8,622 nt of DNA from an uncultured Alphaproteobacteria bacterium. Its GTDB lineage: Bacteria; Pseudomonadota; Alphaproteobacteria; UBA9655. The position numbers and the translations under genes were made by a program. The notes under the pieces are model-generated. The model ran no database searches and had not been told where the DNA came from. It saw only the letters and a list, made by a program, of their open reading frames with translations. Shown here piece by piece: positions 1-6,664 of the stretch. The stretch's first letter is position 1; each line of letters opens with the position of its first letter. The stretch is taken from the NCBI GenBank assembly GCA_937967795.1, contig CALBSK010000053.1, forward strand, positions 1-8,622, in the 5' to 3' direction.

Positions 1-98
1 AGAAAATTTATAACCAGATCTCTTCATAAACACAAAAGATATTTTTCTATCGTCGTTTGGTGAGCAAGGTGATTACCTCCAATTCTCAACCATCTTTG

Positions 99-119
99 CG
101 CGGCCGCAAAGCGACCGCG
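99..119 (-). repeat. GC-rich perfect hairpin (9-bp stem, 3-base loop)
   Basis: The arms cgcggccgc and gcgaccgcg flank an AAA loop. Read as minus-strand RNA, all nine positions pair, with a single G-U wobble; read on the plus strand that position would be a C-A mismatch, so the structure favours minus-strand RNA. The local GC content is far above that of the surrounding sequence. No T tract follows on the minus strand, so it is not a textbook terminator. It could be part of a palindromic repeat or a transcript 3' structure. Confidence 0.5.
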
Positions 120-134
120 GCAAACAAGAAACCC

Positions 135-183
135 AAAAAAACACTCGATTGCTTCGCTTCTTTCAGAACCTCGAAGTGACGAG
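135..183 (-). terminator. Probable rho-independent terminator of rseP-bamA-ompH
   Basis: On the minus strand ctcg (183-180) pairs with cgag (147-144), cttcg pairs with cgaag inside it, and ttct/agaa can pair in the apical part. The imperfect hairpin is followed after two bases by seven T (141-135). It lies about 120 bases beyond the ompH stop with no gene in between. The stem sequence (attgcttcgcttc ... gaagtgacgag on the plus strand) also resembles dispersed palindromic repeats seen in many bacterial genomes, so it may be a repeat element doing terminator duty. The internal loops make the fold less certain than a simple stem. Confidence 0.5.
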
Positions 184-300
184 ACTGGTAGGACTTTTAC
201 TTGTAGCCTAGTACCCTGGGTTGATGAGAGGAGTAGTTCTACTCTCCCTCTTCTCCCAATACCCGAAAAGTTTTTCGGATTACTCAGTACTGACCACTCT

Positions 301-882
301 TTACATCTGCGGCTGTTGCATAAGTTGTTTTTTCACTTCTGCGTCTGACTTAAAAACGACCTTTACCGTCGGCAAAATTTTATTCAGTTTTTCTAAAACT
401 TTAGGCGTTAAATCAAAAGCGCTGTCAGCCGTAACAACGGTTTCTTTATATATTATAATATTAGCCCCAACCTCAGCCTGTGTTTCCTCAGCAGCTTTTA
501 AGAACGCCTCATAGACTTTCTTTTTGGCTTCTTCAACTGCAAGCTCCATCTGAGCTCTTCTAATTTCGATTTTTTCCTGAGCTTCACGCACACGCTTTTC
601 AAAAGCTTGTCGTTTTTCAGCAAATTCCTTTTCAGAAAGTTTTTTTTGCGCTTCAACAAGTTGTTTATCTTGAGCCTTAAGATCGTTCTCATAAGACGTC
701 ATTTCTTTTTGAACGTCATTGCGTTTTTTTTCTATTTGATCAATGATGGACTTAAAAGCTAAAGATTTGTCCAAGGTTGCTTGTTCTACTACACCGATGA
801 GGGGAGAAGGTATGGCATCGGCTTGTGCAGAACTTATTACAGCAGCAGACGCTAGGAAAGATAGTAATAAAATTTTCTTCAT
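301..882 (-). CDS. ompH: OmpH/Skp family periplasmic chaperone
   Basis: A protein of 193 residues, the usual size for Skp/OmpH. It starts with a clear Sec signal peptide (MKKILLLSFLASAAVISSAQA, positively charged then hydrophobic, AQA cleavage site near residue 21). Residues about 35-130 are a long charged coiled coil rich in Lys, Glu and Gln, the two-helix tentacle of this family; a short beta-forming segment follows and the tail is Gln-rich. Family members form trimers that hold unfolded outer-membrane proteins in the periplasm before BamA inserts them. The start at 882 is chosen because AAGGAG (889-894) sits just upstream and because the 19 extra residues of the longer frame would precede the signal peptide. 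The gene begins 10 bases after the bamA stop, so both share a transcript and probably translational coupling. Confidence 0.9.
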   Translation of the reverse strand: MKKILLLSFLASAAVISSAQADAIPSPLIGVVEQATLDKSLAFKSIIDQIEKKRNDVQKEMTSYENDLKAQDKQLVEAQKKLSEKEFAEKRQAFEKRVREAQEKIEIRRAQMELAVEEAKKKVYEAFLKAAEETQAEVGANIIIYKETVVTADSAFDLTPKVLEKLNKILPTVKVVFKSDAEVKKQLMQQPQM

Positions 883-888
883 GTTTGT

Positions 889-894
889 CTCCTT
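889..894 (-). promoter_or_regulatory. Ribosome binding site that fixes the ompH start
   Basis: AAGGAG on the minus strand, six bases before the ATG at 882. It overlaps the bamA stop codon (893-895), so ribosomes finishing bamA end on the ompH initiation site. It supports the shorter ompH start over the upstream ATG at 939. Confidence 0.75.
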
Positions 895-3208
895 AAAAAA
901 TTGTTCCAAAGTTAACCCTAAATACCTCTTTGCGGTCAACCTTTTTTACATACGCAAATGGTTTTGCAAAAGTAACACCTATAGGCCCCAAGGGAGAGCG
1001 CCATGTAACTCCTGCCCCAATTGAACCACGAAATTTTTGATTATTGCTAGCAATAATATCCGGGGGTTGGGACTTATTACCAGAATGCCATAAGCTTCCC
1101 ATATCCGAAAAACAGCTTCCCTTAATGCCAAGTTCTTTGGGCAATCCTAAGGGAAAAGAAAGCTCAACAGTCCCTTTGTAGTAATAAAGACCTCCTAAGG
1201 CATCTCCCGTATAGATATCACGGGGACCAATACCTGCATCTGTAAAACCCCGAAAACTATCTCCTCCTAATTCGTAACGATCGACCACACGTGTTGTCTT
1301 CCCAAGGCCCGACATCGCCCCCGCGGAACCTTTGGTTGCAATAACCCACTTGTGTTCTTCATCCACAGGAACGTAAATACCAGCGCGAACACCATTAGAA
1401 AAATAACGGACGTTTCCCCCAAGCCCGGCTAAATCATCAGCAAGGCCTGCATAGTATCCTTCTGTTGGATCAATACTGCTATCTCTTTTATCATAAAATA
1501 AATTATGCCCCGCTGAAGATACGGTCCACTTTCCTCTTTGCGCTTTTAAAAAAGGGGACGCATTTTTTCTTACATCATCAATAAGGTCTCCACGAATTGT
1601 GTAACTCCAAGATTGACCTAAATATTCATGCAAGTCATATCCAAATGAAAGAGTCCCTCCTGTCTTTACCTGACGATAACCCGTTGAATCCTGCCCTCGG
1701 GTGGGATATTTGCGAGAAGAATGAAAAGCATCTATTCCTGCTACAAGAGGTTTCGAGAGAAAGTAAGGATTTGTAAACCCTGTATGAAAATCCATAGCTC
1801 GTTTGGAAACCATAGCGCTTCCGTAAAGGTCGTATCCTTTTCCCATTAAGTTTCTCTCATTCACCGTAACACTTCCCAAAGGCCCATCTGTCGTTGAATA
1901 TCCGGCAGAAAATTGCATAGACCCTGTCGGTTTGTCTTCAACCTCAACTTTCAGGTCAATTTTATCTGGAGCAGCCGTTTCTTCTCGTTTAATTTCAACT
2001 TTTTTAAAGAAGTCTAAATTTTGAATTCGCTGCTCGGAACGTTTAAGCTTTACACTATTATAGGGGTCTCCTTCAGCAAGGCGAATTTCTCGTCGAACAA
2101 CCTCATCATCCGTTCTGTCATTTCCTACAATATCGATGCGATTGATATAGACATGACGACCTTCTTTTACAGTGAAATCTATGTCAACTGTTAACTTTTC
2201 CCGATTTCGCTTAAGCTTGGGTTCTATTTCTAAAAAAGCAAAACCTTTTTCTCCAATCGCCATATTCAGCTTATCAACAATTCTTTCAATCTCTTTGCTA
2301 TCAAACCAATCTCCTTTTTCCAAAGATATGAGTTCTTTCAGGTTTTCTTCTCCTTTGAACTTAGGTAAATTGATGATGAGTTTTATATCACCTACTTGAT
2401 ATCGAGGGCCTTCATTAAGCGTATAGGTGATGTAAAATTCTTGCTCATCAGGATCGAGCTCCGCCACAACAGAGTCCACTTTAAAGTCTGCATAGCCATG
2501 CTCGTGATAATACCTACGTAAAAGCTCCTTATCGTAAGCAAGTCGATCTGGGTCATAAGTATCATCTGAACTGAAAAAACGATACCATCGAGATTCTTTC
2601 GTCAAAATAATAGAGTCTAAACGTGAAGAACTAAAATGGTTATTTCCGACAAAAATAATTTTATTAATACGCGTTGGCTTTCCTTCAGTAATCTCAAAAA
2701 CAATGTCGACTCGATTTTGTTCACGCTCTACTATTTTAGGTTCAACTTTTGCGCCATACCTACCACTCAGTCGATACATATCACGAATTTTTTGAGCAGC
2801 CTCTTGAACTTTTGCGGGTGTGTATACTTCTCGAGGCCGGAGTCCTACTTCAGATTGTAAAATTTCATCTTTAAGATGGTCATTTCCTTCAAAGGCAATC
2901 CGATTGATAATCTTGTTCTCAACAACCTTAATAAGCAACCGATCTCTTTGTTGTTCGATCATAACATCGGCAAAAAGACCGGTAGCATAAAGATCCTTAA
3001 GAATTTCTTCAATTTTATTATCGCTTATGCGTTCCCCCGGCTTGATATCGATGTAGCTCATAATCGTCGGTGTTTCAACCCGACGATTTCCTTCTACTTC
3101 AATTAAACATGAACTTTCTTGGGCCCAAGCAAAAGTTGTTGCCAAATGAACTCCCAAAGCAGTTGATAGGAAAAGAGAACGGGTTAACACAAAAAAACCT
3201 CTTATCAT
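893..3208 (-). CDS. bamA: BamA, outer-membrane protein assembly insertase
   Basis: A protein of 771 residues, normal for BamA. Residues 1-29 form a signal peptide with an AWA cleavage site. Five POTRA domains follow (roughly 34-102, 103-176, 180-268, 271-349, 352-427), each with the recurring beta-helix-helix-beta pattern and phrases such as GNDHLKD, GNNHFSS and GNDRTDDE. Residues about 430-771 are the 16-strand barrel; the lid-loop motif FRGF is at 652-655 within GGDSFRGF, and the chain ends in an aromatic residue (GTIF), as outer-membrane proteins do. BamA inserts barrel proteins into the outer membrane with its lipoprotein partners. Its ATG overlaps the rseP stop by four bases (ATGA) and no strong Shine-Dalgarno is seen, so translation is likely coupled to rseP. 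ompH follows after 10 bases. Nothing appears truncated. Confidence 0.97.
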   Translation of the reverse strand: MIRGFFVLTRSLFLSTALGVHLATTFAWAQESSCLIEVEGNRRVETPTIMSYIDIKPGERISDNKIEEILKDLYATGLFADVMIEQQRDRLLIKVVENKIINRIAFEGNDHLKDEILQSEVGLRPREVYTPAKVQEAAQKIRDMYRLSGRYGAKVEPKIVEREQNRVDIVFEITEGKPTRINKIIFVGNNHFSSSRLDSIILTKESRWYRFFSSDDTYDPDRLAYDKELLRRYYHEHGYADFKVDSVVAELDPDEQEFYITYTLNEGPRYQVGDIKLIINLPKFKGEENLKELISLEKGDWFDSKEIERIVDKLNMAIGEKGFAFLEIEPKLKRNREKLTVDIDFTVKEGRHVYINRIDIVGNDRTDDEVVRREIRLAEGDPYNSVKLKRSEQRIQNLDFFKKVEIKREETAAPDKIDLKVEVEDKPTGSMQFSAGYSTTDGPLGSVTVNERNLMGKGYDLYGSAMVSKRAMDFHTGFTNPYFLSKPLVAGIDAFHSSRKYPTRGQDSTGYRQVKTGGTLSFGYDLHEYLGQSWSYTIRGDLIDDVRKNASPFLKAQRGKWTVSSAGHNLFYDKRDSSIDPTEGYYAGLADDLAGLGGNVRYFSNGVRAGIYVPVDEEHKWVIATKGSAGAMSGLGKTTRVVDRYELGGDSFRGFTDAGIGPRDIYTGDALGGLYYYKGTVELSFPLGLPKELGIKGSCFSDMGSLWHSGNKSQPPDIIASNNQKFRGSIGAGVTWRSPLGPIGVTFAKPFAYVKKVDRKEVFRVNFGTIF

Positions 3209-4317
3209 TTAAAGAAAATATGAACGATATCATTCCATGTAGCGAGTAGCATAAGTCCTATGATGACGCCAAAGCCAATACGAAAACCCCATTCTTGTGC
3301 TTTTTCAGAGAGAGGTCTCCCCCGGAGAGCTTCAATAAAATAAAACAACAAATGTCCACCATCCAACATAGGGACGGGGAAAAAGTTTATAAGCCCCAAA
3401 TTAACAGACAAAAGAGCCATAAACCAAATGAGTGCAATAAAACCTGATTGAGCAATATCCCCAGACATTTGAGCGATCCTCAAAGGCCCCCCCAAGCCAT
3501 CGGCTGACTTAGCACCTATAATGATTTGACCCAATGATTTTAAGGTTTGCCAACTCAGAGAAACTGTCTCTTGAACGGCGTAATACCAAGAATTCCACCA
3601 AGCGCGCTTAATATACCCTGCTTCTGATCCCTTAATTCCCAAAAGTCCAACTTTATGAGTATGACCAAAATGGTCCTTTATCTCCGAAAGAACAGGAACA
3701 ACGGACAAGGTAAGAATATGGCCATTGCGATTGACAACAATCTCTAATACATCTCCAGGATGGGTTTGGACGATCTCTACCACATCCTCAAAACGATCAA
3801 CGGACTCGCCATTAATGGCTTTGATGTGATCACCTACTTGAAATCCAGCTTGAGCAGCAGCGCTTCCTTCTTGAAACCCATGAATAATGGGAACCGTGTA
3901 TCGTTGGCCAATAGTCGAGAAAAGAATGGAAAAAATAAGGATGGCAAAAAAGTAATTAGCGAGAGGGCCTGCTGCTGAAACAGCAATACGCTGCCATACG
4001 GTTTTATAAAAAAGTGAACGAGATCTTTCGTTCACTTCCATATTTTGGAGAAGAGCATGATCAGGAGTGCTCGCCGCATCCGCATCTCCCACCATTTTAA
4101 CATAGCCCCCTAAAGGAAACCAACTCACCTTCCAGCGTGTGCCCGCTTTATCATTCCATCCAAAAACCTCAGGCCCAAACCCAATGGAAAAAATGTCCAC
4201 CCCAACTCCGTTATACCGCGCCACGAGATAATGTCCAAGCTCATGAATGAAAACAAGAATTGATAAAACAACAAGAAAGGGTATCACATACCAACCCAAG
4301 CTTATTAAAAAATCCAT
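3205..4317 (-). CDS. rseP: RseP, site-2 intramembrane zinc metalloprotease
   Basis: A protein of 370 residues, typical for the single-PDZ alphaproteobacterial members; E. coli RseP is longer with two PDZ domains. The zinc motif HELGH is at residues 25-29 inside the first membrane helix, a GPLAN motif lies at 117-121, a PDZ domain spans about 143-215, and the third zinc ligand is the Asp of MLDGG (317-321), after NFFPVP. Hydrophobic segments near 10-30, 110-137, 293-312 and 347-365 fit the four-helix core. Family members cut anti-sigma factors and remnant signal peptides within the inner membrane during envelope stress. The ATG at 4317 has GGGGAG nine bases upstream. It is the first gene of the rseP-bamA-ompH unit; dxr, a common upstream neighbour, is replaced by yacG. 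Confidence 0.96.
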   Translation of the reverse strand: MDFLISLGWYVIPFLVVLSILVFIHELGHYLVARYNGVGVDIFSIGFGPEVFGWNDKAGTRWKVSWFPLGGYVKMVGDADAASTPDHALLQNMEVNERSRSLFYKTVWQRIAVSAAGPLANYFFAILIFSILFSTIGQRYTVPIIHGFQEGSAAAQAGFQVGDHIKAINGESVDRFEDVVEIVQTHPGDVLEIVVNRNGHILTLSVVPVLSEIKDHFGHTHKVGLLGIKGSEAGYIKRAWWNSWYYAVQETVSLSWQTLKSLGQIIIGAKSADGLGGPLRIAQMSGDIAQSGFIALIWFMALLSVNLGLINFFPVPMLDGGHLLFYFIEALRGRPLSEKAQEWGFRIGFGVIIGLMLLATWNDIVHIFFK

Positions 4318-4350
4318 TTTGGTTTTCTCCCCTTCTTCATTTGACCCCTA

Positions 4351-4379
4351 TTTGTAGCGCTAAGATTATCAGAAAACAA
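4351..4379 (-). promoter_or_regulatory. Possible promoter for rseP-bamA-ompH
   Basis: On the minus strand TTGTTT (4379-4374) and TACAAA (4356-4351) are separated by 17 bases, in the 108-base gap between yacG and rseP. Matches to the -35 and -10 consensus are only 3/6 and 4/6. The gap is the longest within the gene cluster below infA, which makes a promoter here reasonable, but read-through from infA is equally possible. Confidence 0.3.
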
Positions 4380-4425
4380 TCCCTTACGTAAGAAATGTAT
4401 AGGTTCATATGAAATCCTCGCAAGC

Positions 4426-4566
4426 TCACTTATTTTCTTTCTCTTCTTCAACAAAATAATCTCCTCGCAACCAACGAGCCAGATCAACCTCCGCGCATCT
4501 CTTGGAACAAAAAGGACGAAATTTAAATACAGAGGGCTTTTTGCAAATCGGGCATTTGAATTCCAT
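4426..4566 (-). CDS. yacG: YacG, small zinc protein (DNA gyrase inhibitor family)
   Basis: A 46-residue protein, shorter than the ~65 residues of E. coli YacG because the acidic C-terminal tail is reduced to a few Glu and Lys. The zinc-binding cysteines are at 5, 8, 20 and 24 (CPIC ... CSKRC), and the family phrase RPFCSKRCAEVDLARWL is present, followed by GDYF. E. coli YacG binds GyrB and blocks DNA binding by gyrase. The start at 4566 lies nine bases after the RNase stop codon, and AAGG overlaps that stop. The place directly after the infA-maf-RNase genes is its usual one in Alphaproteobacteria. A 60-codon frame at 4305-4487 overlaps it in another frame, shows no family features and is a shadow. 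Confidence 0.93.
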   Translation of the reverse strand: MEFKCPICKKPSVFKFRPFCSKRCAEVDLARWLRGDYFVEEEKENK

Positions 4567-4575
4567 AGCTTTACC

Positions 4576-5634
4576 TTAGTTTAAACCTAGTTTTAATCGT
4601 TGAGGAAGAGAAAGGCGTCTCTTACGACCAATCATCTCAAAAAGGCCCATATGGGAAAGGCCTAAAACTTCTATATGTGAGGGAATACTCACCTCTTGCA
4701 AAAAGAGCCTTATATCTTTGGGAGGCGCAATTAAGTCAACGACTATTTTCCCTCCTAATTCTCGCAAACGAATTTGCTTAAAAACTTCTCGCAGAGCATT
4801 TTTATTAAATAAAAGAGGATGACGTAAAGAACCATGACTATTTACATCAATAACGACAAGAGCTTGTGTTTCTTCAATATAAAGATTCCCTCCTTGAGGG
4901 AGAGAAACCTCAATAGAAGAAAGACTCTCCCATGCGTCTGCACACCGCTCATCAAAAGCGGGTTGACGAACCACCATGGCTTTTCCTTGGGTCATATTCG
5001 CGAGACGCTGGTCATCCATTACCAGGACATCAGCAGAATTTAAAGATCTCAACACACGCTCAAGAAGAGGGAGACCCGGACTTAAGCAGAGAGGAGATTT
5101 TGTAGGTGGATGTGTTTGGATTGCTTCCCATTCACCTCTTAATTGAAATAACATATCAAGAAAAGGATCTTCTAAAGACGCCTCATGTCGAACAACCAAA
5201 CCTTCTTCAGGCCTTAGGGAGAAGAGATTTTTAAAAGATTCTCGTTCTTTTAGTTTTCTCGACAGACTTAACCCAGGCATAAAAGGAGTGTAAAGGAGGG
5301 GACCTAAAGACAAGGTGATGAGTCGTGTTAGACGCACCCCTTTGCTCTCCAAGGGATTCTCCGCTCGGCTCACTTGAACAAGAACCGCATCTCCTTGTTT
5401 TACGGGTAGAAGTGGGCCCTCTCGCACAGGAAGAAATCCTAATTTTTTCTCACCCATATCTACAAAGGCCGCACGAAGAGGCTTTTGAACGTCAACAACT
5501 CTTCCTAAATAAATTCCTCCTAACAAGGAAGACGGTTTTCCCGGAATCTCAAAATCAAGTTCGACAACTTCCCCTTTCTCAATCCGCGCTGTACGATGAA
5601 GATTTGACGAAACTGTATAAAAGAGTTCAGCCAC
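4576..5634 (-). CDS. rng: Short RNase E/G family endoribonuclease
   Basis: A protein of 352 residues, the short form of the family found with infA and maf in Alphaproteobacteria. The N-terminal part carries an S1-like RNA-binding domain (about residues 35-105, with IYLGRVVDVQ and AAFVDMG). The catalytic magnesium site is visible as VVIDVNS (Asp263, Asn265) and IVVDLI (Asp300), matching the aspartates of E. coli RNase E. The zinc-link cysteines and the long scaffold of RNase E are absent, as is normal for this form. It should cleave single-stranded, AU-rich RNA in rRNA maturation or mRNA decay; which of these applies is inference. The start is GTG at 5634, overlapping the end of maf by eight bases, with AGGG upstream. 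The symbol rng is used loosely; the genome may also hold a full-length rne. Confidence 0.9.
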   Translation of the reverse strand: MAELFYTVSSNLHRTARIEKGEVVELDFEIPGKPSSLLGGIYLGRVVDVQKPLRAAFVDMGEKKLGFLPVREGPLLPVKQGDAVLVQVSRAENPLESKGVRLTRLITLSLGPLLYTPFMPGLSLSRKLKERESFKNLFSLRPEEGLVVRHEASLEDPFLDMLFQLRGEWEAIQTHPPTKSPLCLSPGLPLLERVLRSLNSADVLVMDDQRLANMTQGKAMVVRQPAFDERCADAWESLSSIEVSLPQGGNLYIEETQALVVIDVNSHGSLRHPLLFNKNALREVFKQIRLRELGGKIVVDLIAPPKDIRLFLQEVSIPSHIEVLGLSHMGLFEMIGRKRRLSLPQRLKLGLN

Positions 5635-6196
5635 GAAACCCTAGCCCTTTAAGAAGACAGTCTGTTTCATAAAGGGGAAGCCCCACTACATTAGGATAAG
5701 ATCCCGAAATAGACTTTACAAATTTAGCAGCTCTCCCTTGAATGGAGTAGCCACCGGCTTTCCCTTCCCATTCACTTGAGTCCAAATAAGCGTCCATTTC
5801 TTCTTCCGTCAATCGCTTAAAAGAGATACGGGTCGAAACAATGCGGCAGGCTTCTTTTCCCTCAGGAGAAAGAACACATACGCCAGTATATACCTTATGG
5901 CGTCTTCCAGAATAACGCCTGAGCATGTCACGAGCTTCTTCTTTGTTTTCCGCTTTTAAAAGAATATGACGCCCTAAACCAACGGCTGTATCCGCAGCTA
6001 GAACATAAGCTTGTGGGAATTGAACATGTATGACACCTGCTTTAAGGCGGGCTATGCGCTTAACATACTCCCGAATTCCCTCTTCTTTTAAAGGGGATTC
6101 ATCCACAGCAGGACTGATAATTTTATCGGGGATCAACCCAATGGAAGAAAGAAGTTCGCGACGACGCGGTGAAGAAGAAGCAAGAATCAACTTCAT
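5627..6196 (-). CDS. maf: Maf-family nucleotide pyrophosphatase (dTTP/UTP type)
   Basis: A protein of 189 residues, full length for Maf. It shows the N-terminal ASSSPRR signature (6-12), Glu33 in VDES, Lys52, the catalytic Asp69 in AADT, Lys81, and GGYSIQG (148-154). The C-terminal GSYPNVVGLPL matches the YhdE type, which hydrolyses dTTP and UTP and modified relatives to monophosphates, rather than the YceF type. In the loop after the catalytic Asp the usual KPxD reads KAEN, so Pro and Asp are replaced while the Lys stays; this may be a lineage variation. The ATG at 6196 lies two bases after the infA stop with only a weak Shine-Dalgarno, suggesting coupling. Proposed roles are nucleotide-pool cleaning and control of cell division. 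Confidence 0.93.
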   Translation of the reverse strand: MKLILASSSPRRRELLSSIGLIPDKIISPAVDESPLKEEGIREYVKRIARLKAGVIHVQFPQAYVLAADTAVGLGRHILLKAENKEEARDMLRRYSGRRHKVYTGVCVLSPEGKEACRIVSTRISFKRLTEEEMDAYLDSSEWEGKAGGYSIQGRAAKFVKSISGSYPNVVGLPLYETDCLLKGLGFRG

Positions 6197-6198
6197 TA

Positions 6199-6417
6199 CT
6201 ATTTATGACGAAAAGTAATACGCCCTTTGGTCAGGTCATAAGGTGTCATTTCGACGGTTACTTTATCTCCCGCAAGGACACGAATGCGGTTTTTCCGCAT
6301 TCGCCCCGAGGTATGAGCCAAAACCATATGTCCATTTTCGAGCTGAACGCGAAAGGTGGCATTGGGAAGCAATTCCATGATTGTGCCATTAAATTCAATT
6401 AAATCTTCTTTGGACAT
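6199..6417 (-). CDS. infA: Translation initiation factor IF-1
   Basis: A protein of 72 residues, exactly the family length, forming one S1-like OB fold. The very conserved stretches ELLPNATFRV, MRKNRIRVLAGDKV and MTPYDLTKGRI are intact. IF-1 binds the A site of the 30S subunit during initiation and assists IF-2 and IF-3. The ATG at 6417 is preceded by GGAG at a good distance. It is the first gene of the infA-maf-RNase-yacG transcript, and a promoter candidate with a perfect TTGACA lies about 36-64 bases upstream. Confidence 0.98.
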   Translation of the reverse strand: MSKEDLIEFNGTIMELLPNATFRVQLENGHMVLAHTSGRMRKNRIRVLAGDKVTVEMTPYDLTKGRITFRHK

Positions 6418-6452
6418 TCCTTCTCCAACCCTTGTGTCTTTGTTGAGATTAG

Positions 6453-6481
6453 CTTTTAAGTTAAAAACAAGGGCTTGTCAA
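6453..6481 (-). promoter_or_regulatory. Promoter candidate for infA operon
   Basis: On the minus strand a perfect TTGACA (6481-6476) is followed after 17 bases by TAAAAG (6458-6453, 4/6 to TATAAT). This gives a leader of roughly 30 bases before the infA ATG. A perfect TATAAT (6487-6482) abuts the TTGACA on its upstream side and could be the -10 of a second promoter, but only poor -35 matches are found 16-18 bases before it. Confidence 0.5.
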
Positions 6482-6601
6482 ATTATAGAAAGCGTGGAGA
6501 AGGGTAAGGTTGCTTTTCCAATCTGCCGTGACACTACAACCAAAATCACAGGAAAGCGCTGAATTACTTTTATAAGAGTTGATTCAAGTGTTCCCTGCAG
6601 A

Positions 6602-6644
6602 TACATCGTCTCATCCATTTTCTAAAAACAGATTGGACGATGTA
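6602..6644 (-). repeat. Inverted repeat downstream of the TPR-HigB gene
   Basis: The arms tacatcgtc (6602-6610) and gacgatgta (6636-6644) are perfectly complementary over nine bases and can be extended inward by a G-U pair, one mismatch and three more pairs. It begins about 20 bases beyond the stop of the 595-residue gene. No T tract follows on the minus strand, so it is either a rho-dependent stop or mRNA-end structure, or an operator-like site. Confidence 0.45.
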
Positions 6645-6664
6645 AGCGCATTTGTCACATATCA

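Larger units (their letters stand above)
1..300. other. Gene-free region rich in inverted repeats downstream of ompH
   Basis: No coding sequence is supported here. On the minus strand, after the ompH stop, one meets a 10-base palindrome (tcagtactga, 284-293), a 7-base-arm inverted repeat (ccgaaaa/ttttcgg, 263-278), a short one (gagtag/ctactc, 231-244), a long imperfect hairpin followed by seven T (135-183, listed separately) and a GC-rich hairpin (99-119, listed separately). The 221-514 plus-strand reading frame mostly overlaps ompH antisense and is a shadow. A nine-codon minus-strand frame beginning ATG at 27 runs off the window edge and has no clear ribosome binding site. lpxD, which commonly follows ompH in this class, is not seen. 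Confidence 0.7.

Noticed and set aside
1..27. Start of a next gene (ATG at 27, minus strand)
   Set aside because: Only nine codons are visible, no Shine-Dalgarno precedes it, and the residues do not resemble the beginning of LpxD.
221..514. 97-codon plus-strand frame at the left end
   Set aside because: Most of it is antisense to the ompH coding region and its Cys/Ser/Phe-rich translation shows no family features.
4305..4487. 60-codon minus-strand frame between yacG and rseP
   Set aside because: It overlaps yacG in another frame and runs into the rseP start; it has no family features, whereas yacG is certain from its four cysteines.
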